A DNA stretch of 64,000 nt from Hofstenia miamia (GCA_900660155.1 CABFPE010000155.1:1213050-1277049); one strand, 5' to 3'; shown: positions 48,000 through 61,722, numbered from the stretch's first letter. The notes: generated by a model from the letters alone, not told the origin. Numbers and translations: made by a program.

Positions 48000-49560
48000 A
48001 ATAACACCACTTGAAAAATATTATTTATTAACACTCATATAATATCTACATGTCAAATAATCATAACTTGGAACGGTAATTATCAACGCTGACAGTCAAA
48101 TATAACAACATGTTAAAAGTCAGAATTAATTATGAAATTCACTGTTTGATAAAAGGCATCGGACAATAAAAATTACCAACAATGAAACAATTGCCTTAAA
48201 TTTTGTAGGCAAGATATAGCTATGCACATGATTAAAGAGAAATATCAAAATCGGAATATTAATCAAGAGCGTGAATTGTAAAAATCAATTATCTACGAGA
48301 AGGATGTGAATACTTGTATTCTAAAAATATCCCTCGGAATTCGTTCTTGACTTGAATTCGATAATTCTATACATAGACCATGTCTATGGAGAGAAATAAA
48401 CTCTGGAAATAAGTTTATGCGTCTGGTTCAATTTTACAGAATAAATGGATTTCTTTGGAAATTCAGAATTATATTTCAAAGAGTGAGGAAAGAATTTTAT
48501 TTCTTATCAACAGCTGCTACAGCTACGAATCTTGAAGACTGCAGTACAATTAGCTAAACAACTATTTTCTTGGCACGTGTTAACTGTTCACATCTTGGGA
48601 GAATACATTTTTAAAACAGTCCTTTGAGACCGTCTCAATTCATTGCTTTAATCTCTTGTATAAAAACTAAATTTTTGCAGTAAAAAACAAGTGCACTTTT
48701 TCAATTCCTTAATTGTATTGCACCTAGAAAATGACGTCGGTACCCGATAAAACTCAACCCGATTTCGGGTTTCAGATCGAGTCTAGTTCAGGTATAAAAT
48801 TGCCGGCTCGGATCGGGTATAAAGATTAGATTGATTTATAAAAGGATAGTGATGTTATCGACCACTCCATTTGAGAAAGATATAAGACAATAAGTAATAC
48901 AAATTAATTGTTTACACACAAATAAATAGATGTAAATTGCCTTGAAGAATAAAGTTAGAAATATGTGGTATGGTTTATGCTATGAAAGCAATTTAGGTTT
49001 AAGGCATAGATGAGAAACTATGTTAGCAATTTGATGATCACAAGGATTCCAGTAGCGGGTAGTGACACCATTAATGAAAAAGAAGAGCAGGCGTAATTTA
49101 TTCATCGCGTTCAAAGATGAAAATCATGTGGTTTCCTATAACAGGCTTCCTTCCAAAATGCATTCAAAAGAAATTCATGGTCTAATCTAATTTGCAAAAA
49201 TTGGATGCTTTGCGAGTCAATAAGCCGTTATTGTGTAGCGGCGCTTTGGCGATAAAATTAATTGAACACTGAATAGTTGCATTTCACAGAGGTGTAATTA
49301 AATTAAGTTTTTAAAAAAAATGCATAGAAGGATTCATTCAATAAAGTCGATATTTAATTAGAAAATGTTGATGTTTTTGTTGCGAATCCCATTTTGTTGA
49401 AATAAATAAGTAGCAACAGTTGAACAATCCTTCGTGTTTTCAGAATTACACAATTCTGATTGGTTGTATAGACAGTCGCGCAGACCTTTGTTGTTACGAG
49501 CGTTGTTTTATCAGTATAAAATTGTCAGTTTGTTAAAATACAAAAAATGGTTCATGTTGT
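48000..49560. other. Intron 3, right-middle part
   Basis: AT-rich. A patch at 48733-48835 with GGTACCCGAT and CGGGT motifs looks like the eroded end of a repeat. Nothing else. Confidence 0.4.
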
Positions 49561-49564
49561 TGGC

Positions 49565-49677
49565 CAGTGGCATACGCAGGGGGGGACATGGTGGAATGTC
49601 CCCCCCCGTCAGGTTTCCAAATTTGATTGGGTAATAACGATGATGTCCCCCGTCAGAAAATCCTGGGTCCGCCCCTG
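49565..49677. mobile_element. 113-bp mini-element with hAT-like ends
   Basis: The left end is CAGTGGCATACGCAGGGGGG. The reverse complement of the right end is CAGGGGCGGACCCAGGATTT. Flanks TTGTTGGC and ATGTTGGC match at 7 of 8 bases. Inside, GGGGGGACAT and ATGTCCCCCC form a hairpin with a 6-base loop, and GTCCCCCGTCAG-like text occurs twice. It is a heavily deleted relic. Confidence 0.8.
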
Positions 49678-51020
49678 ATGTTGGCTTAAGATATTCATTT
49701 GGGATAGATAATACAAGAACTATTCTGAACTTTCTGGGAAATGGCATTTACAAACATAAACCTATATTACCAACATTTTTTCATGTTAACCGCTTTAAAT
49801 TGAAACGTAATAGTCAAAGAAAAAGGGTTGTGGAAGCCAAAAGGTAAACTCAACTTCACATGATGCTTTGGTTTCAAACCTGACTTGATTTAAACCTTTA
49901 TTCCCGATTTCCTAAAAGCTGCATCTTCTGACTTCCTTACACTATTCTCGAATACAAATATTGGTTTTAAGAATTAACATGCTCAAAGAACAGAAAATTT
50001 TTCTCTAATTATTTTTTTTCAAAATTGAATTAGTCACGCAAGCATTGAATTGGTGAAACAACATGGATGCTGTCAAACCTGATTTCGATACAGTTTGAAC
50101 TGGACCTGATCTACGACCTCAACCTGACCTAACCTGATTAATTCTGATAAACGTGACAAAAAATAGTTAACTGCTCAACACTAATGTTAAGTATTATAAT
50201 AGTGTTGGTTACTAAAAAATAAAGTGATATTAATGGACCAAAAATATTGAAAAGTTCTATTGCGGATAATGCTACATACTTTGGATAACATGCTCATCAT
50301 AAGATATAAAACTAAATGAATGACTGCAAGAGAATTAAATTTGGATTAGTCTAGAAACTATCTTGATCTAATAAGCATACATAACCTAAATGATGCTTGA
50401 AGAGAGAAAAATGAATTTCTCCACCCCACATGAAATGCTAACATCATGGTGTTCACATTATTAAAATCCGATAGTTTTACTTACATATTATAGCCAAACA
50501 TAATAAATGCCGAAATGAGTTAAAAGGCCATAAAATTACGCATGCACAATGTTCACTTAAGCCAGCTAATATTTCTATTGTCAATGTTAGCATGCTATTT
50601 TCACCAATCGTTGCCAGGTACTATAAAAGTCAACTACTTACAGTAAATTAAAGAACAGTAATTAATTATAGTTTGGAAATCATAAAGACATTATGAAACG
50701 TATTTCAATGTTAAACACATTGCTTTAGAAAAGCATTTAAGAAAACGCAAGTGTAAAAGAAGTATGTTTACTTTCAAGAAAGAGGCGCAATGTTTCCTTG
50801 ATTGTATAAAGGAGTTCTATCGGGTAAATGTCACTTATATCTGCAAGTGTCATTTTACTTTTGTAATGAAATTGATACTTTATTTCTTCCCACTAATGTA
50901 GCATTGACATTGCAAATGCTATTACCTTACTGATTTTCATATAGATGTCAGAGAGCTTACTTCAAAACATGATTTCATTACTAGGGTTACATAATCAAGA
51001 CATGAATCATTAATATTAAC

Positions 51021-51365
51021 CTGAACAATGGCCCTGCCAACTTTGAGATACAACGACCGAAGACGTGAGGTGTAGCAATGACTAAAGTGAAACCCAAATG
51101 CATGTACACAGAGAAGCATGGCAACTCGCGTGGGTGACAGCATATCGTAGTCCGGGTGGATAACGAAATAGACTGCTTCGTATGAGATGGCATGAAGCAA
51201 TCCACCTATAAACATCGCGAGAATGGGCACATCGAATGCGGTGTAGGCAGTGAGAATGACGATAAAGATGAAGAGCAGCATGGAAGAAGAGAAAAGTGTA
51301 GACCCAGATTTCACAACTATTAACCATGGGACAACAAACAAAGGGAGACACGCCAAATACCGCAC
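51021..51365 (-). CDS. ADCY9: Adenylate cyclase type 9-like, exon 3 (remaining M1 helices)
   Basis: The exon has 115 codons, phase 0 at both ends, with acceptor gtgtttag|GTGCGG and donor GTTCAG|gttaat. It reads VRYLACLPLFVVPWLIVVKS, then several hydrophobic helices, then SRLRSLYLKVGRAIVQ. The last segment is the conserved RSxxLKVGxxI signature that leaves the membrane and opens the linker helix to C1 in ADCY9 (human SRSTFLKVGQSIM). Spacing shows that it follows exon 2 directly, with no room or need for another exon. The intron on its 5' side is about 8 kb and contains the fold-back element at 54585. The donor, gttaat, is weaker than the others. Confidence 0.9.
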
Positions 51366-54300
51366 CTAAACACTTAATCAATCAAATACATACAAGAACC
51401 CAATTCTAAGCATTCCTTATGGAGTGAAATTTCAGTATAATTTTAAATAGACAGTTATAATATATTCCATTTTGAACATATAAATTCAAGTTATAAGAAC
51501 TTAAAGTTAATGACGACATGATGATATAAATGCATGTTTTCATATTTGTTGAAAATACATGGAACGTTTTAACTTTCTTAGAGTAAAAAACTTTAAAGAA
51601 TGACGCACAGCGATAAGTTTACAAGAATCGGCATTTTCAAGCAAAACTTCACTGAGGCCGCCTTTAGACATAAAAGATATATGATTTTTGTAAACAAAAG
51701 ATATTAACATTAAAAAGTTTACAAAAATTAATGAAATAACTTTGAACTATACAAGAGCGCACGTAGGAAATAAATTATAAAGAGAAAAGTTTTGGTGTAT
51801 TGCAAAAAAGCATCAAAAACTTGTGAAATTTCAAAGCAGCATAAATGTTTTAATTTACAGAGATGAAATTTCACACGTGGTGCACAAGCCTGAACGTTAA
51901 TGCCTCATTTTTAAACAAAAAGCATCACTCATGAAATGTCATCTTAATAGAAGTTGATATGAAACCAATGGGGGAAGTAAGTGATTTATTATCTAAGAGT
52001 TGACTCAAATAATGACATTATTAAATATCATTTAAAGCATGACATTTAACACCACTGAGTGAGAATTTCATCCAATTTTTATCATACTCCATGAAATTCT
52101 TCTCACATTTTCATTTCCATTACAAGAATATTCAAAATATTAAAAATCTCAAAGTTGCAAGAATATTTAATATTTTAGATATTCGTTAACTGCTGTAATT
52201 TAGAAAAATAGAAATAAAGATTTTTCTTTAATGAAAAGGAAACACCTACGCTTTGAATAGTTGGAAACTAAAGCTACAATACACTAATTAAATCCTTTAG
52301 CGTTTTGCTTATCTTCCTTTCCTACTAGTGTTTAGGATAATTTAAAATTTTTGTTAGCAGTACCCAAAATATTCGCATTCACCAAGTTCCTTATAATCAA
52401 AGGATTATTTTGTAATAAATCTAAAGAGGGTAATAAACGATGAAATATTTACAAATATTTTGCTAAAAGCCTCTGCAGTACCTTTTCTTTTATTCATTGA
52501 ATGAAAAGTCAAGTGTTCAGGTTTAGGAAAATATATTGATAGCATGAAAACTTTTAAATAACGGTGACGCAAGTCTTGCTAAAGTCATCACACTATTATC
52601 ATAGATGGTGTTTATTTTATTAACCAATCGTATCAGCATTTATTTCAATAAGATCTAATGAACATTTGCAAATTGCCAAAATAAAATCCCAGCATATGAG
52701 GGGGACGATTAACCCTTATTTCAAAATCAAAATTAACAATCTGTAAAACTATGCATCACGTATGTAAATATAATGATAAAAGTGTCTTTCATAAGCGTGG
52801 TGATTTACTGTTTACAAGATCAATTCGCATACACAAACATAAAAACTTTTAAGCTTATGTGAAAAACTTCATAAATCAATTCTCTTTTCACAAGATATAA
52901 TTAGACTTTGCATAAATAGCAAAGTATCGTTCATTAGAATAAAGAAATTTTTTTATCAGTTCCCATTTCAAAATTTTCTAGGATTACGTATGTAGGATTT
53001 GCCAATATTTTAAAAAACGAAACGTAACGCATAGTGTTGAAATGCATATCATGCAATTAGTTGAAAATATGAGACAATCCTTGATAAAGGATATGTCAGA
53101 TTCCTAATCAAAATGTAAACAAAGCAAAACCTGGTGACCCATTTTTAGTGACATTTAAATGACGTATTAAAAAAGCACTTTTTCTAAGAATGGCGATTTA
53201 TGAATTTAACAACTTGGGAGAGAAGCTAAAACTCAATTCCACATCTAGTTTTATGATTGAAAACCTTTTATGAACTTAGGGATAAATGGAAAAACATTCA
53301 GCCCAAAATTTCCAATAAATTTGTCCAAATTTTGACATAAAATACTAAATTTTTAGAGTTGATTTCCAACAATGCTAGGGGATCTACAGCACTATGTCTA
53401 CAACAGACACAAAAATTACTATTAGTCTTGAATAAGTATGTTTTACGTTTACAAATTTTCTTTATGAGTTGACATAATAATGCATAGTTCAAAGTTTTTA
53501 TTTTTCCATGATTTTTGAAATTTTGAGTTACTAGCTTCAAGAAAGTATCATATGAATTTGCTTGAGAATATATATATATAGAAAAAAGTTTCAAATGGTA
53601 GAAGCACCCTTAAAGAAGAATCGTTGGAAAATATACTTAAGTCAACTCCAATTCTGCAAAAACTTACATACATAATAATTGGTTCTAAAATCTACTTTGT
53701 TCTCAAACGACGATTTTATTTCTGTCAAATTTCCTTGATAATGATGTTTAAAATCCAAATTAATATGCATTTTTTTGAAAATCAAGCCCAAAGTTCTTAC
53801 ATTTTCTATACGTATACAGATCAAATTACAAACGCTAATGCGGGCCGTGTGAACCTCAAAATCAATTGCGCAGCCAGTTTATCTTATCAGAGGATGCTAT
53901 TCAAAAGGAATCAGACTCCTAGGGTACCGAAGTTCTGTCTTGTTCTGAACTGAAAAAATTAGAAATGTACCCAAGGGCTATGACATGGTGATTTATATGG
54001 GTGAATAATGTATAAAATTGCGCAAATCTTTAAATACATCAAATTTTTCCTAAACAGAAAATCCTTCAAATCACAGTATATATCATGTAAATCGTTCAGC
54101 AAAGGGTTCAATTAAGTGGATTGTGTCTGATTTTTAAGCACTCGCTCCAAAAATAGTAACATTAAAAAATAGTTTTATGTAACGAAAATTTGAGAATTTG
54201 AATTACGATATTTCAGACAAAACCGTCAACAATTTCTAATCTAAAAAGACCTCTAATGGATTGTTTATTGATACAAAATTTTAAATCCGCAATGTTTGTC

Positions 54301-54584
54301 TCAGAAATTATAAAAGAGTCACGTTTTTTCGCCGTTGTCCCGGCGAAGGTCTTTGATTAAAGCCCTGACCTAACCAGTAATTTTAATTGGAATATTTCGT
54401 TTAAGCTCTGCCCGTTATATCGCAAGCATTGAGGAAAGCTTAGTACAGCGGCTCATTAAATTTTTGTGTATTTATTGGGACTAAATATTTCAATGCGGCT
54501 GATATCATAAATTAAAATACCCATTTCAGAATATTTAAATAAACTGCGAAATTTTGGGTGAAATTATCTTACCATATTAGATAA
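51366..54584. other. Intron 2, left part
   Basis: AT-rich. Contains the eroded MITE copy near 52835-52988. Frames at 53298-53594 and 53624-53953 have no recognised domain. Confidence 0.4.
52835..52988 (+). mobile_element. Eroded partial copy of the CAGGCGCGG MITE
   Basis: Shares the right half of the 41-kb element in order: AACTTTTAAG, GTGAAAAACTTCATAAAT, then CAAAATTTTCTAGGATTACG at the end. The left half is not recognisable. Confidence 0.55.
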
Positions 54585-54737
54585 CTTAGGTAGAGCGCAA
54601 ACGATACAACTTTCGTTGCTAAACCAATTATAGCGAGCAATGTGATAGGATAATTTTGAAATAATTTGAATTCCTCCAATGTGGTTTATCTTAATTGGCT
54701 TCGCAACAAAAGTTGTATCGTTTGCGCGCGGCCTTAG
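54585..54737. mobile_element. 153-bp fold-back element
   Basis: Two arms of about 46 bp (54585-54630 and 54692-54737) are reverse complements with few differences, sharing GCGCAAACGATACAACTTT. The loop is about 60 bp and AT-rich. No target duplication was seen. Confidence 0.85.
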
Positions 54738-54739
54738 CC

Positions 54740-57700
54740 CCAGTTACGCACGCACTGGTCACAGCTTCTTAGACAATATTCTGCTCGGCATACTTCCAAT
54801 TTTGGAATGCCTCCAAAATTCAATTTAGCCAAGCTGTTATTGCTAAAATATCCAGTTTCGATGAAACACTAGGTGGTATAGCGTCGAATGATATTGATGG
54901 TGTACATATTTTCGTGAGTTAATTATCATTTTCAAATGCAACTGTTCTTATTAATGGAACTGCTGATGGTTTAAGATTTGACTAAAAAGGTTATGCATCG
55001 TCATACTTTTCGCTGTTCGCAATGCGCTAATAACGCGAATAAAAATTCAAAATTAAAATTCGAGCATGGAATCGAATGAATTTATAATTACAGCATGTAA
55101 AAAAATACGCGGTAAACACCTCATTTATAACAAGGTAATGGGCTGAAAATTCAATTTCAGTGTAGCACGCAACGCTATTTATTATATTTTAATTAAAATG
55201 AACTATAAATAAAAAATGCAGGCTAACATGATTATTTTAAAACAAATCAAAATATATTTTTAACGACACCTCGTTCTTGGCCTTCCTCCAAAAACATCCT
55301 GACTGAGACATGCAATGTTTTTAAAAGAGAAATGTGTTGCATAGTAGCAATATTGTTGTAAAATTAGTCCTTCGAACGATACGAAGCAATTTTAATTTGA
55401 ACACGCAGTGGCGTAACAAAAGGGGATTCATGAGGAAGTGACGGGACAGCACATATCATGGTCAGATTTTGAGGAAGATCTAATGCATTTTTTTAATTTT
55501 TATGTGATAAGATCGTGCAAAGTAAATCTATGTTCTGAAACATTAAAGAACGCTTACAACTCCCAGGTTATGGTGATAATTTAGAAATTCCAGAGCATTA
55601 AGTGAAAATGGGTGCATTTTAAGGGCAACAATTTTGCATTCGAAATTTGATGCATTTATGAAAAAAATTAATATAAAGAAAAATTGATGTATGTTTGGAT
55701 ATTTTAGATGCAAAAACATTATCAGAAATGACATTGGGAAATTACTGACGTTGTTTGTGGTAAAATAATATACATTTGTATGCTATTTGCTTAACTGGTT
55801 TATTAATAGCTATTCTAACAGTAATTGGGTAAATTTTGATTGCCAATCAGTGATAGCTAAACATGAATACTAAAATGAATTTTGTTTAATGGTATCTGCA
55901 ATTTTCCTCTAAACCCAAGAGATTTTTGGAAAATTTTATCATATAACTCCCAATCATGAACATACTTTATGCATAACAAACCATTTAAAATTAAGTGCCT
56001 ATTCAAACGTTTTACTGTTACCAACTATCAGCTAACTATATATGAAAATTTCATTTCCATGCTTGGTATTAAAAATTTTAATGCAATTTTGGGGCCCTGT
56101 GATACCGGGTCAGGAGTCACTGAGTTTCACGAAATTTCAGATGAAAATTCACACAAGCTATTATAGAAAACGTGGACAACCAATATTTTGGAGAATAAAC
56201 AAAAAGTATAATTAAGAAAGAAATTAGACATCGCATTTCGAAAAATAACGCGTAAATAACCCCAAAGTACATACATTGTATATTTTTTAAAGTGTCAACA
56301 ACATTTGAAGTGATGTTCTGAATAATAAAATTGCAGGGCTAATAATGCACTGCAACCTCATTTCAAAGTCAAACTGCTTTAAAACGATTAGTTTCCTAAA
56401 AAAGCAGTTCTTAGACTAATGAGAAAATGGGGGGAAGATAATCTGAACAATTAATTTGTAAGTAAAGCTCACATCCAATCGATAATGCATTTAAGTACTA
56501 AAGTTAAGCGAAGCATTGAGTGAACTTAAACATTAGCTGACGATGTATGCAGGTAAGCATTCTGTCAAAGATTCTTCAATACCTTAGATCTAAAACAACT
56601 CCCCCATTTAAATTACATCTATTCAAACTATGCTTTCTTTGAGATTTAGATAACAATCCACTACTTGAGCAGCGACGCATAAGAACTCTTTAAATGGCGT
56701 TCTATTGCAAATAACATTTGTCTATTGACCAAGACGTATACTACCACCATATGCTTGCATCTTGTCTCATGACATGTTTAGAATGTTGTCACATCAAAAC
56801 TGTTGGCAGGTCGGCTATTCAAATAAACACCGTTATATTGCCATTTCTCTTCATGGGGTGATATTTCTCTCTGAATTCACATCCTAAGCTGCAAGTCTAC
56901 TTGAGAGAAGTGCCGATATTCTTAGAAACTACTCTCGGGGATTATGGAAACTGTCGACAGTCTCAAATTGTAGGTTTCCAAAAATTAAAATTTGACTGTG
57001 AAAGTTGATTCTCCAATGAAAACTTTATGGTCGCCTTATTAGTTGTCAAGTTTAAAAATTTAGAGTGAACGAGTGCTAAACACTAGCTGAGAAAAATTAC
57101 TAATGAAATTTATTATTTGTTTAAATCTGGTAAATAATCTTTCAAAAATCTCAATTTAATTCTAAAACAGACAGACAGTCAAAATCGAATTCAAAAGAAA
57201 CTGTAAGCTACTGTTGAAAAATCGATAGAGCAGGTCGAAAGCAGAACATTGCACAGTATACGGCTGCGAAATATGTACAACAATAAAAGACATTCAATCA
57301 CATGATGATGCATTTAATTTGTATCAGTGGCGCGTTTCAGGGGGGGGGTCGAACGCCACCGACTTTTGAGGCCAACTGCGAACACTTAATTAAAAACATT
57401 CTCCAAGCATTTATGGTTTTCTAATCGCAGACAAATTTCGTGATTATCTTATTTATACACCATGTGTGGTAAAATTCTATATCAAATTATGGTATAACAA
57501 ATGCCATAATTTTCTACAAATTAACTTATGAAACTGGACATTGATGTATTCAATACGTTTCAAGATTTCAAATGGAATTGGTCATAAAATTAATGATATC
57601 ATATCTTCTGTAATTGCTAAATTCAATTAACGGTGGCTAAAAATTGCTAGTGCTGAACCACGTCAGAATTAAAAGCACATAATAAACTATCCGTGAAATA

Positions 57701-59318
57701 GAAAATTCTTGATAAATATTTAAAATATGTCTTCCAACATTAAAGCAACAACTTTTCTGAATATTTTATTTTTTTACAAATTATTTACCTTGATTTCAAG
57801 TGTGACCTAGAATATTTATGATAAAATGTTTTTTGTTTTGAACATTTGGGACAGTTTATAAGAAACGTCATTCGAAATAGCGATTCTAAAATAAAGTTAC
57901 GTCATTGAATGCTAAGGCCAATCCATAGACAGATGTTTATTTTAATAAAAAATATTTTTTTTATTGAAATAAACGCAAATTCGGTAAACATTGTTTAATA
58001 AGAAATATATGCTGAGAGCAGAGTGTTTCAAAAGTTTTCAGAAGCTGGCGTAGGAGCCGAAGTTTTAAAAATTCACTCGATTGGGATCCGAAAAAAATTG
58101 TTATTAGCATTGCAAAGTCAGTTTTTACATCAAGGATTGCAATTGAATTACTCGACGAGTGTTAATAAATATAGTAGAGCAAAAACTGAATCATTTTGGT
58201 ATCATGATGCAATGACACAGACCTACAAATACCCGGAGCTGGAACCATAAATTAAGAATTACTTCTAATTTATTCCAAATAAGTAGTTTGGAACACGAGA
58301 CGAAATAATTTCATGAGACTATTGTAGCACGGCACTGGTACAATAACCAAATCCACTCGGTACTAAATGGAAATGAAATCAATAGAATTTTGACCCCACA
58401 GGACGCTATTAAGTATGTAGTGACAAATGAGTAAATGTGAAATATATACAGAATTTTTTTCCAATTTTTAAACATTAATATTATTTTTAAAAAATAAATT
58501 TAGTATATAATAGTAAAGTTCAATAAAGAACTGGGAATGAGTTTACCAAAATATTAATTATTCTTTTGATTTTTAAAGTTTCAATTAAGGTTAAATTTAA
58601 GCATTAAAATCAGGAAAAATAAATTTTCATTAAGTGATCTTAAATGGAAATCACTATTACATTTAAAATTATTGAAGTTTAATTTGATTCGATTCCTATT
58701 TTCTGAGGTCAGTTTCGAACAGGGACGATAATTACATACAATTAAACCGATAGAATAGTTACAATTAGAATCTGCACTTTGGTGCACATGCACTGAATCT
58801 ATTAATTACGCTTTTTGCTCATGCAAAATATAAGAGCGTGGGGATTTGAAATTCATTTCATGAATTAATAATGAATCGGTTGAGTTAGAAACTGAATTTA
58901 AAGCTTTCATATTTCCCAAGATCTCGTACATTAAATAAAGAATGAAAAACGACAGAAAAAATTGAATCTGCCAGAATCTACTTTGTGAAAAGTGGCAAAC
59001 TGGTGAACTCTACAGTCTGCCAAAAAACTCGAGAATTGCACTTAGTAGAAAGAAACTTATGTGCAGGCTTTCTTCTCCATTAGGGTTTAAATTTAAACTC
59101 TGTTCACAAGTATAAATTAAAGGGGAAATCAAATACGGATTAACATGACAACACAATGTATATAAATTATGCCTAAAAACATTAATATTAATATGAGCGC
59201 GTTTAACTAATTTACAGCGTACTTGAATTTGCTTAATTGTTTTATTCGATGTGGATGAAGAAATCGAATGAGTGAACGTTAACATAAATTCGTAGTATTG
59301 TGCAATTATGCGACTTAC
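54740..59318. other. Intron 2, right part
   Basis: AT-rich DNA with hAT-type CAGTGGCG termini at 55406 and 57325, the latter followed by nine G. No gene was recognised. Confidence 0.45.
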
Positions 59319-59634
59319 ATATGCTAGACTAACTGGCGTTAGGATTCCTGCTTTTAGCGTAAGTAGACCCAATATGAGATAGAAGAGAGAGCATACTAAA
59401 GTGATGATCGGCATCAGAATATTCCAGCCTTGAAAAAACATGTAGCCTGACCACAGCAAAAGCACCAAGCACAAGTAAAACATTGCCACCCGAAAACGGA
59501 TGACAGCAGTAGTGTGGCATGATATCTTGTACTGGGCCTCGATTTTTGAAGAGTTAAATCGCGGCCATAGGAAGGCCAATTTCGCTTGTCGTTCAAATAT
59601 GTATGGAAAGATTAACCGTAGAAACCAATTTCTC
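59319..59634 (-). CDS. ADCY9: Adenylate cyclase type 9-like, exon 2 (first membrane segments)
   Basis: The exon runs from a tgattttag|GAGAAATTGG acceptor to a GCATAT|gtaagtc donor. It carries 1 nt plus 105 codons and leaves phase 0. The protein starts RNWFLRLIFPYIFERQAK, then an amphipathic stretch with FNSSKIEAQY, then hydrophobic helices (FRVAMFYLCLVLLLWSGYMF and a second ending in LILGLLTLKAGIL). From memory this aligns with human ADCY9 at LPQLFERASSRWW...FRYALFYIGFACLLWSIYF. It forms the first helices of the six-helix M1 membrane block. An in-frame ATG sits just upstream in the intron (MYLLKSIDF), so an alternative start there is possible, but the exact phase match to the exon at 62447 favours the spliced form. 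Confidence 0.85.
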
Positions 59635-60260
59635 CTAAAATCAATAGATTTAAGCAAATACATAACTGTTAGAAGCACACTAGAGCAACTAAATTTATAC
59701 ACACTAGTAGAGCCTGAAGCAGTTAACTGGCTAACCGATTTCAATGAGATTAAGCGGTTACCATTTCATTAACCGACAATATTCAAAATGTGAACACAAC
59801 ATTAAAAATGGAGGAGATAGGTGTTGTAAATATGGTGCAGTGTTGGTATTTGCAGATGTTTTACATGCGGCGAATGCTACGTGCATTCCTGGAGATTTTA
59901 CTTCTTTTCCATCAATTTGATTTTGAGCGGGAAATTTCTATGTTTTATTTGTTCTGTAGTGTGTACGGGATGTGTTTTGTATTCAAGATGCGCTATAGCT
60001 CCAAACTGGGTATGTCAGCATTTTAAGAAGCTAGAATCTTAGAAGAAATTTCAATTTCAATTGTGCAAAGATGATCTAAAATTCAGTGGGGAAATTTTCA
60101 CTTAATCGGCTAACCGGTAAATTTGACATTGGTTATGCTGAAAAATACCTGGTAGAGGCCCTATAGATATACACTAAGATATCGATAAGGGGGTCCCAGT
60201 GACTTGATCTTGGAAAAGCATGGAATTATTTCCATGTTTCACAATTGAAACACCGAAAAC

Positions 60261-60485
60261 TTGGAGAGTCTTGATTTACCAAGAAAATTGCCAAAACATT
60301 CAAGTTCCACATGTGGAAATTGCAAGACACTACATGTATATTTAAAACAACAAGAACTTGTATGTACCACATGTGGGAATACAAAGTTTTACAATGTAAA
60401 TCATTTACTTAGAAAGTCTTCACTTATTAATACAACTAATAATTATCTATTAGTCCTAATCAACAAATGTATGTCAGGAAGATAA
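60261..60485 (+). other. Small frame with a Cys4 zinc-ribbon-like pattern
   Basis: 74 codons. CGNC, then 16 residues, then CTTCG (STCGNCKTLHVYLKQQELVC and TTCGNTKFYNVN) makes a CxxC...CxxC pair typical of zinc ribbons in transcription factors. There is no further domain; start and end are arbitrary. It may be part of a decayed mobile or virus-derived gene, or chance. Confidence 0.3.
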
Positions 60486-61390
60486 AATTGTACTACTTAT
60501 GAAAAATTTACTAAATTGCAAGAAAATTTATTGTATAATAGCACAAAACTTTTGATATAAAAAATATAGGAAAAATAGAATGAAAAATCGACAGTATAAA
60601 GTCGAAGGTACAGCATTATGGAATTCGTACAAGATACACACATTCTTAGAAATATAAAACTAATACGAAGATAATTGTGACACATCATTTAAAATTGTAA
60701 AATAATTCAAATTATTATAATTATTATTATTATAATTCAAATTATATTATAATTTATGCAAAATTGCAGCATAGAGATAGTACTAGATGGAAATTATTAA
60801 AACTCCATTTTAGTTCCTTTTTAAGTTGCTTCTAAAAATGATTTTTAAATCTAATCAAAGTGAAAACATTCTATTTTAATTTCTTATGTGCAAAATTATT
60901 AGCACAATGTTGAAGAATATATACGAGGACATATTCAGCAAAACTTGCGTTATTTTCAAAATAAAACATGTAATTACTGTGGGAATTACAATTTTTACTG
61001 TAGCTTATCCAAGACTTCCATGTGACCTGCTATGGGAATTATAATATTTTAAAATTTTTCTTCTACAGGAATGCAATGGAAAACGGATTCATTAAAACTA
61101 CTAATTACGAGTAAACAAGAATCTTATATTTTTGATGGAGCAAATTTAATTAAAATTATATTTGACAGAAAAAAGTTACTTCTAGTACTAAAAATAAATT
61201 ATGACATGTACATACATTATCATAAAACATTTCATTGTATAGAGAGAGTGAAGATTGTGTTTTAATAAATGTGCTTTCATGTTTCAATTGTAATGTCGAT
61301 AATTAGATTATTTCAAAAATTGATGACACTCTAATGTGTCTATTTCATAAAATGTAATTGACATTTCTAGAATAGAATGTAAGAATCGTA

Positions 61391-61722
61391 GAGAGTGCGG
61401 TAATACCGCGGTAGCGTTTTTAACAATTGCGGTGGTTAGCGGTAGAATTAAAACAACTTGCGGTGGCATAAAAGTTATACAGATAACGTGTTTTGCTTAA
61501 AGATTGAAAATTGACAAAATACCTAAGAAATTGTCTTTAAACATTTCTACGGATGATCCATAACTCTAAAAAGCAATTTAGAAATATCTATTTTATCTTA
61601 CGAGGGCAAAAAACCAGTTTGTTGCGGTATACAGAGGTAGAAAAACACTCATTGCGGTGTTAAGCGGTGAAGTTTTTTCACTGTGGTGGAAAAATTTCTA
61701 CAAAACCTGTACCGCGCTCACC
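61391..61722. mobile_element. Probable MITE rich in GCGGT
   Basis: The left end GAGAGTGCGGTAATACCGCG and the reverse complement of the right end (GGTGAGCGCGGTACAGGTTT) are similar. GCGGT or its complement recurs about eight times near both ends, the pattern of subterminal transposase sites. A target duplication was not identified. Confidence 0.55.

Noticed and set aside
47800-48034. Frames reading Ile-Tyr repeats
   Set aside because: Translations of a (TA)n repeat and the 90-N gap.
51082-51381. Overlapping 99- and 72-codon minus frames at the exon 3 locus
   Set aside because: Shadows of the cyclase exon in other frames.
59500-59772. 90-codon plus-strand frame
   Set aside because: Antisense shadow of cyclase exon 2.
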